A DNA stretch of 25,871 nucleotides from a virus, in IMG/VR virus record IMGVR_UViG_3300035698_005660, positions 1 through 25,871 of that record. The stretch is one strand, 5' to 3'. This document shows positions 21,461 to 25,871 of this stretch, piece by piece. The translations under genes were made by a program, and so were the position numbers. The notes under the pieces are model-generated. The model was given only the letters and a program-made list of their open reading frames with translations, did no database searches and had not been told where the DNA came from. How positions within the stretch are numbered: position 1 is the stretch's first letter; each line of letters begins with the position of its first letter.

Positions 21461-22394
21461 GAACAAGCACCTTTTCCTCGGTTGGGTTCTTCAAGAGAGG
21501 ATTCCAACGCACTACATGATAGTCGTTCAGCCATCGCTCGGGTTTGGGTGAAGTGCAAAGCGCTTTGAAGTCGCAGCCGCCATATCGCGAGCAGGCATCC
21601 CCGAAGTTCCAATCCCAATAAAACTCTTTCCACGCGGCGACCATGCGGTGTAGGTCCCGACGGAGTTGTTCAACCCAACGCTCGATCATCCACTTCGAGT
21701 ATTGTTTGAAAGCTTCGGCATGATTGATTGAGTTCTTTAAGATGCCAACGCCTCGAACGCAAGCTTGGTCGAGTTGAATGCCGCTTTGCTGGCAAGCCCA
21801 TACGTAACCGAGGAACTGACCGCGCAAGTCCCAACCTTCAGACCATTTGTTGCCGATCGAAGTAGTTGTCTTTTCGTCTCGGACGATGGGGAAGTTATGA
21901 TAGGTACCGAGCATATCAAAGCGGCCAGAGTAAAAGAAGGGCTCGCCGGACACGGGGTGAAGAGGGAAACCGTCCTCTTCTAAAAGAGGAATTGCAAACG
22001 TAAATTCCATCGTCGGCTCGCCGTTCCAAATGAAGGGCTGCACGGCGTCGGTAATGGGAGGGTAGGTAGTGAAGTAGCTTTCGACTGCTTCCCAAACCCG
22101 ATCTTTGGTTTTGGGAATAGAAGGGAGGTGCGGGATGACGTCTCCCCAAGCAAAGAAGAACCTAGCATGTGCGATAGCGAGACATTCTTCGAGAGGACGT
22201 CGGGTGATCCAGAATTCTCGATACACGCACTCGATGGCATCGGCGAAACAGCCTCCTGCGTGTAGGTGGATAGATAGCTCCTTGGGGCGCAAGCCTAAGA
22301 TGAACTCACGAAAGAACTTTTGCGGGCATTCAATGAAAGAACTGCGCATAGTCGAGTCGATGTTAGCCGGGAAAATGGGAACTAGCTCTAGCAT
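21453..22394 (-). CDS. Cas4/RecB-like PD-(D/E)XK nuclease, probable Fe-S type
   Basis: This 313-residue protein has FIECPQKFF near the start (Cys23), HAGGCFADAIE (45-55) as motif I, YSGRFDMLG (155-163, Asp160), VRDEKTT (171-177, Asp173/Glu174/Lys175) and the R-G-Q-F-L-G-Y helix (191-197). Together these give the full PD-(D/E)XK active site. Three more cysteines, Cys268, Cys274 and Cys280 in CSRYGGCDFKALC, together with Cys23 make the one-plus-three pattern of Cas4 and AddB, so an iron-sulfur cluster is likely. It probably resects DNA ends for the Sak4-like recombinase downstream. No CRISPR array or Cas1 is in the window, so this is a phage replication or recombination nuclease. Confidence 0.87.
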   Translation of the reverse strand: MLELVPIFPANIDSTMRSSFIECPQKFFREFILGLRPKELSIHLHAGGCFADAIECVYREFWITRRPLEECLAIAHARFFFAWGDVIPHLPSIPKTKDRVWEAVESYFTTYPPITDAVQPFIWNGEPTMEFTFAIPLLEEDGFPLHPVSGEPFFYSGRFDMLGTYHNFPIVRDEKTTTSIGNKWSEGWDLRGQFLGYVWACQQSGIQLDQACVRGVGILKNSINHAEAFKQYSKWMIERWVEQLRRDLHRMVAAWKEFYWDWNFGDACSRYGGCDFKALCTSPKPERWLNDYHVVRWNPLLKNPTEEKVLVHV

Positions 22395-22406
22395 AGCGAA
22401 ACCTTT

Positions 22407-23027
22407 TTAGTTGGAAGTTGAGGGAGCAGTGTGAGTGGGAGTGGGTATTTCGGAGGTGTTGTAAAACTTTTGGATAGCACGAGTAAGGGCGTAAGTTGCT
22501 TCGCCAAGCGTAGCGAAGTTATTTTCGAAAAGGATAGTTGGGGATGCTTTTCCCAAAGCACTTTCGTAGTTGTGGTAAGGTAAAGCACCTCGTTTAATGA
22601 AAACGTTCAGACAGTTCTCAACGCCAATTTTTCGTACAATAGCCTGCACGTCATATATTCTTGCCCACACAACGTCGTCGATAATGAAAGTTGAGAACCA
22701 TCCTAAGTCGTCAATCTGGTTCGCTAGGAAAATCCTAGCAAGGACGTCCTCTCCTAAAGTTTTTCGAAGAAACCCGATGTACTTTTCTTTGTAAGAAGAG
22801 TAGAAATGGTTTTTGAAGCTGGGTAGTTGTAAGTCTACTCCAAACCTATCGAAGACAATTGAAGGGTCGGCTTCGAAAAAAGTGCCGCGCACGGCGTCGC
22901 GAATTGGTTGTTCAAGCGAGCAGTGCTTGATTTCAGGGTGATCGAAGCTTAGGTGAGAGGCAATAGCAGATTTGCCAACGTTTGTGGGGCCACATAAGAA
23001 GATAATGGTGGGGAAATTTTTGATCAT
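22407..23027 (-). CDS. P-loop kinase, deoxynucleoside monophosphate kinase-like
   Basis: This 206-residue protein begins with a strand and P-loop, IIFLCGPTNVGKSAIA (8-23, Lys19). EQPIRDAVRGTFFEAD, FYSSYKEKYIGFLRKTLGEDVLARIF and FIIDDVVWARIYDVQAI follow the layout of phage dNMP kinases: a substrate-facing helix, a lid-like basic stretch, and a strand ending D-D next to a catalytic R. LNVFIKRG is a later core strand, and the Pro/Thr-rich tail is disordered. It probably phosphorylates dNMPs for phage DNA synthesis, fitting with dUTPase in the same operon. The base preferred is unknown. It overlaps the preceding gene by four bases. Confidence 0.7.
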   Translation of the reverse strand: MIKNFPTIIFLCGPTNVGKSAIASHLSFDHPEIKHCSLEQPIRDAVRGTFFEADPSIVFDRFGVDLQLPSFKNHFYSSYKEKYIGFLRKTLGEDVLARIFLANQIDDLGWFSTFIIDDVVWARIYDVQAIVRKIGVENCLNVFIKRGALPYHNYESALGKASPTILFENNFATLGEATYALTRAIQKFYNTSEIPTPTHTAPSTSN

Positions 23028-23260
23028 AGCAAATCCGAATTGTCTTGAGGAGGTGGCGGAGATGCGGATTTCTTCCTAGTGGAGGGAGCACTTCGCCTAC
23101 GTAGCGAGCGGGTTATAGCGAGCAATTCGGTGAGAGAATCATCGCTTAAGTTTGTATAGTCGGCTTCGGGACAAGCAGCTAGAAGCTCTTCACGTCGTGC
23201 GTGCAAGCCGGCAATGTCGAGTTGGTCTGTTTCTGAGTAAACTTCATTAACTTCAGGCAT
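23024..23260 (-). CDS. Small unknown protein with DNSDLL tail
   Basis: This 78-residue protein has two charged helices (IAGLHARREELLAACPEAD and DDSLTELLAITRSLRRRS), then a basic, Pro-rich linker (RKKSASPPPPQ) and the ending DNSDLL. The last six residues match those of the protein at 20962, although the rest does not. The start is 12 bases from the RHH gene end with GGAG in the gap, and the stop overlaps the kinase start by ATGA. A linker with a terminal peptide suggests docking to a partner; function unknown. Confidence 0.65.
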   Translation of the reverse strand: MPEVNEVYSETDQLDIAGLHARREELLAACPEADYTNLSDDSLTELLAITRSLRRRSAPSTRKKSASPPPPQDNSDLL

Positions 23261-23272
23261 CTTAGCTCCCGG

Positions 23273-23503
23273 TTAGTCTGCGATGAGTTCAGCAACAGTG
23301 GGCACGGCTGGACTTACGTTTAGCCCGTCGTGATAGGTGGCGAGCCAATTTCTTAGAAGCGCTGCAATAAGCTTCGAACGGGCGCCGTACTTAGGCTTGC
23401 GAGTAATGGGATCTATCAAAAGTAGGTCCACCTCAGCAGCAAGAGGAGCCGGGATTGAGAGCTTGTAGTTTGCTCTAAGCTCAGGATTGCGAGGACGTGC
23501 CAT
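23273..23503 (-). CDS. Ribbon-helix-helix-like DNA-binding protein, putative autorepressor
   Basis: This 76-residue protein begins with basic MARPRNPELR, then a single strand NYKLSIPAPLAAEVDLLL running into helix 1, a basic turn, and helix 2 GARSKLIAALLRNWL, the arrangement of ribbon-helix-helix (CopG/Arc-type) repressors, in which the strand of two subunits enters the DNA major groove. It is the first gene after a consensus-like promoter whose -10 is covered by a 29-base dyad, so self-control is a natural inference. A second copy of the dyad precedes the DUF3987-type gene. AAAGG about 11 bases before the ATG serves as ribosome site. Confidence 0.7.
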   Translation of the reverse strand: MARPRNPELRANYKLSIPAPLAAEVDLLLIDPITRKPKYGARSKLIAALLRNWLATYHDGLNVSPAVPTVAELIAD

Positions 23504-23527
23504 TTTTGAATAGACCTTTTCTTACTA

Positions 23528-23556
23528 GGGGCAGTAAATGTAACATTTTTTGCCCG
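23528..23556. promoter_or_regulatory. Conserved dyad element, copy 2 (putative operator)
   Basis: GGGGCAGTAAATGT (23528-23541) and its near inverse ACATTTTTTGCCCG (23543-23556) flank a central A; 11 of 14 positions pair, with a perfect inner AAATGT-A-ACATTT. It shares 24 of 28 bases with the element at 14281-14313, in opposite orientation. It covers the -10 of the promoter for the ribbon-helix-helix gene. Confidence 0.7.
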
Positions 23557-23565
23557 TTGTGTCAA
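23537..23565 (-). promoter_or_regulatory. Sigma-70-type promoter for the ribbon-helix-helix gene and downstream unit
   Basis: On the minus strand a perfect -35 TTGACA (23565-23560) is followed after exactly 17 bases by a -10 TACATT (23542-23537). The -35 begins within the stop codon of the upstream gene. Transcription would start near 23530, leaving a leader of about 27 bases before ATG 23503. Confidence 0.7.
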
Positions 23566-23993
23566 CCCCCTATCTTCGAGGTCTCCATTTCTTCTTCGAA
23601 ACGCAGGGCCAACTTTGCCATGTTAGCTTGATTTTTGTCGTAGGCTTCCCGGCTGGCTTTGTAAGCCATGGCCATCATTTGAAAGCCTCGATTGTTAGCG
23701 TCTAGTGCTCCTTCTCTATCGGCTGCTTGTAAAAGCAACTTCACTAGAGATATCGTTATCAAGTTTTGCATTACACCGAAGACAGCATCGCCAAAGTCAT
23801 TTTGCAAATCTCTATTGACATCTTTGCCTTGACGAATAACTTCAGAGTACGCAACAAATTGGAGATATGCGTGGTCTTTGGGACCCATTCCTTTGATTAA
23901 TGTTTTGAGGGCTTCGAGACCCTTGTATTCGGTTTCAGCATCGGCTGCAGCATCGAGCTTGGGATCGGCGAAAGCGCTTTTGGGTTCAGTCAT
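23562..23993 (-). CDS. Helical unknown protein
   Basis: This 143-residue protein is read from the ATG at 23991-23993 (MTEPKSAF). A longer frame reaches 24110, but its extra residues lie over the 116-residue gene and the ATG overlaps that gene's end by eight bases. The sequence is mostly helical with heptad-like parts (AVFGVMQNLITISLVKLLLQAADRE, then ANMAKLALRFEEEME). No family is recognised and there are no catalytic motifs. It ends exactly at the promoter of the ribbon-helix-helix gene. Confidence 0.6.
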   Translation of the reverse strand: MTEPKSAFADPKLDAAADAETEYKGLEALKTLIKGMGPKDHAYLQFVAYSEVIRQGKDVNRDLQNDFGDAVFGVMQNLITISLVKLLLQAADREGALDANNRGFQMMAMAYKASREAYDKNQANMAKLALRFEEEMETSKIGG

Positions 23994-24336
23994 TTTCAAG
24001 CTCCTCCAGGGGGTCAGATTTGAGAGTAGGAAGTGCCGTTCCCGAGACAGTGTTGAGAACATCGTCGAATTCGCTAACGCGTGGGTAAAGTACGAGAGTT
24101 GAAGAGTCATCTCCTTTTTTGGAAACTACAGTTCCGTAGAGAGGTTCCCATGCTTCTTTCTCTTCGAAACGTTCTTTCTTTGAGCGGCTTCGAAACGTAC
24201 AAAGTTGGGATTGTAAGCGGTGGGCTCGCCTCTCCGTGCCACAAGGGATCTCAAAGCGTTCGAAAGTACCCCGCAAGAGGAGTTCCCGAAAGCGCGGATC
24301 GAACCCGCTTAGTGGTATGTTCTTTGTGTCACCCAT
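23986..24336 (-). CDS. Unknown protein
   Basis: This 116-residue protein has an N-terminal half (PLSGFDPRFRELLLRGTFERFEIPC) that looks helical and charged, a basic and acidic middle (FRSRSKKERFEEKEAWEPLYG) and strand-like pieces (TVVSKKGDDSSTLVLYPRV) that may form a small beta unit. No family is recognised. Overlaps of eight bases at both ends make it part of a coupled series of short early genes. The calculated charge pattern suggests a soluble protein; a role is not visible. Confidence 0.6.
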   Translation of the reverse strand: MGDTKNIPLSGFDPRFRELLLRGTFERFEIPCGTERRAHRLQSQLCTFRSRSKKERFEEKEAWEPLYGTVVSKKGDDSSTLVLYPRVSEFDDVLNTVSGTALPTLKSDPLEELEND

Positions 24337-24598
24337 TTTGGGTCTCCTTAAGACGTCTAGCTGCGGCGCGCTTTCGTTTTGCTATTCCTCGAGCTTTGCG
24401 CCCGGCGCCCTTGATGCGAAGGATCTGAGAAAGCTCTTCTTCGGAACGACCCCAAATTATTCCGAGCTTGTGGGCTTTGCCTAAGATGGAGTTGCGAGTT
24501 CGATCGTGACGCAAAGCAATCTCGCTAGCGGTTAGGCGTAAGGTTTCGATCTCGTGCTTAAGACGAGCTTTCTCTTCCTCTGTCCAAGGGCCGTTCAT
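24329..24598 (-). CDS. GcrA-like helix-turn-helix protein
   Basis: This 89-residue protein opens with WTEEEKARLKHEIETLRL, then TASEIALRH and RTRNSILGKAHKLGI (about 33-47). The W-T order, the A-S-x-I-A helix and the T-R-N-(A/S)-(V/I)-(I/L)-G-K-x-H-(R/K)-L-G-(L/I) helix match the N-terminal DNA-binding domain of GcrA, the alphaproteobacterial cell-cycle regulator that acts with CcrM methylation. The rest is a basic tail (RKARGIAKRKRAAARR) in place of the sigma-factor-binding C-terminal domain of full GcrA. It may steer host or phage promoters, or mimic GcrA. It overlaps both neighbours by four to eight bases. Confidence 0.75.
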   Translation of the reverse strand: MNGPWTEEEKARLKHEIETLRLTASEIALRHDRTRNSILGKAHKLGIIWGRSEEELSQILRIKGAGRKARGIAKRKRAAARRLKETQNG

Positions 24599-24696
24599 GC
24601 TTCAACTAGCTCTTCAGCTATCATGTCGAAGGTGACAACTTTTCGGCTGGGCATATAGTTCCCGGTTGGTGTGTGAAGAATTGCGTAAAATTTCAC
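24595..24696 (-). CDS. 33-residue unknown micro-protein with GTG start
   Basis: GTG 24694-24696 to TGA 24595-24597 encodes 33 residues beginning MKFYAILHTPTGNY and ending MIAEELVEA. The start overlaps the previous stop as GTGA and its stop overlaps the next start as ATGA, so it fits the gap between two genes exactly. It looks like a short beta hairpin (KFYAILHTPTGNY and SRKVVTFDM) plus a helix. No family is named; the coupling makes translation likely. Confidence 0.7.
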   Translation of the reverse strand: MKFYAILHTPTGNYMPSRKVVTFDMIAEELVEA

Positions 24697-25091
24697 TGAC
24701 TAGGCTCCTCTCTTGTAGCCGATAAGCTTGAGATGAGTTTGGCCGCGTCGGCAGAGTCTCCGTTGTCAAGAGGATCTTCGACGATCTGCTTGGCTGTGTT
24801 CGTCATGCGGCCAATCGTTTCGAAAAGCGCTTCGAGCTTGACTAAAGAACGCAAAGCCGCATCGCGTTCGTTTTGTAAGCGAAGCCGTTCGTCATGTTCA
24901 TTGGCGAGTTCTCGATTGCGCTCGTGGAGTTGTGTTTGGAGCGACGTGATGGTTGTTTTTTGGCCTTCGAGTTCGTGCATCATCCGTTGTATGGCGTCGA
25001 GTCCTTCTTGGGCGCGAGCCGCGTCGCCACTTGGGGTGAGGGGTTGTGTTTTCGAACTTACGAGAGATTTAACCGTTTCGGTTACGTTCAT
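24693..25091 (-). CDS. Coiled-coil protein, unknown
   Basis: This 132-residue protein is dominated by a long charged helix (about 25-100) with heptad pattern, MHELEGQKTTITSLQTQL then RNRELANEHDERLRLQNERD, and a shorter helix to the end. It is likely to form a parallel or trimeric coiled coil. No signal, membrane segment or DNA-binding motif is seen. It overlaps its upstream neighbour by four bases and the 33-codon gene by four. The role may be structural or regulatory; coiled coils of this size are common in early phage operons. Confidence 0.65.
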   Translation of the reverse strand: MNVTETVKSLVSSKTQPLTPSGDAARAQEGLDAIQRMMHELEGQKTTITSLQTQLHERNRELANEHDERLRLQNERDAALRSLVKLEALFETIGRMTNTAKQIVEDPLDNGDSADAAKLISSLSATREEPSQ

Positions 25092-25336
25092 TTCAGGGAG
25101 CCTTTCTTAAAGACGCGATCAGCCCAAGCGAGTTGCTTTGACATCCAACTTAAGATACCAGTTTGACGCTTCGGGGTGGCCATGAGAGAGCGGCGCAGCG
25201 AAATGCGTCGAAAACCTTTGGTTGGATGGAGAACTCGAGTATGGGTAGCTTCGGGTTGCGAAAGCGTTTCGTTGGCCTTGTCAAGGTCCCCGTGGCGTTC
25301 GCGCGTGTAGCGAGAGTTTTGAAAGCTAAGCGGCAC
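25088..25336 (-). CDS. Small basic protein, unknown
   Basis: This is an 82-residue protein when read from GTG 25334-25336, which overlaps the previous gene by 11 bases and has GAGGAT eight bases upstream. The sequence runs SFQNSRYTRERHGDLDKA, then HPTKGFRRISLRRSLMA and a basic tail ending DRVFKKGSLK. The HPTKG-(F/W)-RR-(I/F)-S pattern recalls short phage proteins of unknown role. A shorter reading from ATG 25181-25183 gives 31 residues but would leave a 140-base gap without a gene, unlike the rest of this operon. A reading up to 25411 would overlap the winged-helix gene by 86 bases. Confidence 0.55.
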   Translation of the reverse strand: MPLSFQNSRYTRERHGDLDKANETLSQPEATHTRVLHPTKGFRRISLRRSLMATPKRQTGILSWMSKQLAWADRVFKKGSLK

Positions 25337-25691
25337 CGCTTTTATCCTCAATAACTTCGTCGTTCTCGTTAAGCTCTTCGGGAATGAGACCAGCAATGAC
25401 GCAAAGATCATATACCTTTTCGCCGGCTTCGGTCAAAATAAAGTTTCCGCCTTTACGAAAACCGTTTGCGCATAACTCCCCTTCAATATGAAGAGCGAGA
25501 CCCCGGTTTTCGAGCCCTCGATAGCCGGTAACAAATGAGTCGTTACGAATATCAAAAGCGGCTAGAGATGCGTCATCGCGACGTGCGCCCCAAGGATTTG
25601 TTTTGATTGCCCAGAGCGCCCAAAGGTGGGTTTTTGATAGAGATAAGTTGAAAGAGACGCGGGTGACGTGTTTGCGAAAAGCTTCATTCAT
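25326..25691 (-). CDS. Winged-helix-like DNA-binding protein
   Basis: This 121-residue protein has a helix LSKTHLWALWAI, then a helix-turn-helix-like section around SFVTGYRGLENRGLALHIEG, and the wing NFILTEAGEKVYDLCVIAGL. The pattern Y-R-G-L-x-x-R-G-L followed by L-T-E-A-G is typical of winged helices of MarR or phage early regulators. The C-terminus is acidic (EELNENDEVIEDK). It could regulate this early operon. A perfect 6-bp hairpin sits nine bases before its start. Confidence 0.65.
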   Translation of the reverse strand: MNEAFRKHVTRVSFNLSLSKTHLWALWAIKTNPWGARRDDASLAAFDIRNDSFVTGYRGLENRGLALHIEGELCANGFRKGGNFILTEAGEKVYDLCVIAGLIPEELNENDEVIEDKSGAA

Positions 25692-25871
25692 CTTCAGAGC
25701 CCGCCTCGGGCGGGAAGAGTTCGTCCCATTCTTCGTCGCTCATCCCGGTTAGAAGCATTTCGCGTTGGGAAGGCGTCCAATGCGGGAGAGCGTCTTGAAT
25801 AAGCTCTTCCCCAAGCATCCAAGCTTTGACGCCGTCGATAGATTCTTGTTTGGTGAGATAAGTTGTGTGAA
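25684..25871 (-). CDS. C-terminal part of unknown small protein (partial)
   Basis: An open minus-strand frame enters from the right edge and stops at TGA 25684-25686, giving 61 residues. They include SIDGVKAWMLGEELI, then HWTPSQREMLLTGMSDEEWDELFPP and an acidic end. The R-E-M-L-x-T-G-x-x-x-x-x-W-D-x-x-F-P pattern is one I recall from short early phage proteins of unknown role. Its end overlaps the winged-helix gene start by eight bases. The other two minus frames here are less protein-like or blocked by a stop. Confidence 0.7.
   Translation of the reverse strand, partial: HTTYLTKQESIDGVKAWMLGEELIQDALPHWTPSQREMLLTGMSDEEWDELFPPEAGSEDE
25700..25714. other. 6-bp perfect GC hairpin near the winged-helix gene start
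   Basis: CCCGCC (25700-25705) pairs with GGCGGG (25709-25714) around a three-base loop. It lies within the end of the partial gene and nine bases before ATG 25691. In the minus-strand RNA it would sit over or next to the ribosome site of the winged-helix gene. No T tract follows, so translation control is likelier than termination. Confidence 0.5.

Noticed and set aside
21453-22394. Cas4-like gene as part of a CRISPR-Cas locus
   Set aside because: No repeat-spacer array and no other cas gene in the window; recombination neighbours explain it.
23994-24110. N-terminal extension of the 143-residue helical protein
   Set aside because: It overlaps the 116-residue gene by more than 100 bases; the inner ATG gives the 8-base overlap usual here.
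1-25871. tRNA genes, insertion sequences, integrase or attachment site
   Set aside because: No cloverleaf with a T-loop consensus, transposase or integrase motif, or terminal repeat was seen by eye; a tRNA search program was not run.

Overview
The window is a piece of a tightly packed double-stranded DNA phage genome. I infer a Gram-negative host because there is a lysis cassette with a lipoprotein spanin candidate. An alphaproteobacterial host is likely because one regulator carries a GcrA-like helix-turn-helix, a fold best known from that class. A short, podovirus-type tail is my inference from a nozzle-like protein followed by a series of ejection-type proteins ending in one 2169-residue protein. 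Terminase, portal and capsid genes are not in the window.

Left half (1-12678, plus strand): the end of an unidentified structural gene, then a lysis cassette (single-pass membrane protein, GH19-type endolysin, small two-pass holin candidate, overlapping spanin-like pair), then virion genes: a probable tail nozzle or stabilisation protein, a short tail-associated protein, a GNAT-like protein, three Ala/Gly/Gln-rich internal proteins, and the giant internal protein. The giant protein combines glycine-zipper membrane segments, a polyvalent-protein type domain, an HEFGH zinc-metallopeptidase motif and a long helical C-terminal part. Genes are joined mostly by TAATG or ATGA overlaps, so this half reads as one late operon.

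Right half (25871 down to 12656, minus strand): read in the direction of transcription it starts with small regulatory or host-takeover genes (winged-helix-like, coiled-coil, GcrA-like, ribbon-helix-helix). Next come nucleotide and recombination genes (dNMP-kinase-like, Cas4-like nuclease, Sak4/RecA-like ATPase, SSB-like protein) and a ParB-methyltransferase fusion. Last is replication: a UDG-exonuclease-polymerase fragment, dUTPase, a gene of unknown function, the polymerase catalytic fragment, a DUF3987-type ATPase and a DUF1937-type protein. The two halves converge and overlap by 23 bases at 12656-12678.

Most notable: (1) a family A DNA polymerase split into two genes 0.9 kb apart, with dUTPase and another gene between, the break falling between palm motif 1 and motif A; (2) a conserved 28-base dyad in front of two minus-strand transcription units, one copy lying over the -10 of a good promoter just upstream of a ribbon-helix-helix gene; (3) a 28-bp tandem duplication that shifted the end of a lysis-region gene and broke its overlap with the endolysin; (4) the giant virion protein with a complete gluzincin-like motif; (5) three translationally coupled micro-genes of 30-34 codons; (6) a DLL tail shared by three otherwise unrelated proteins. 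No tRNA, CRISPR array, insertion sequence or attachment site was seen.
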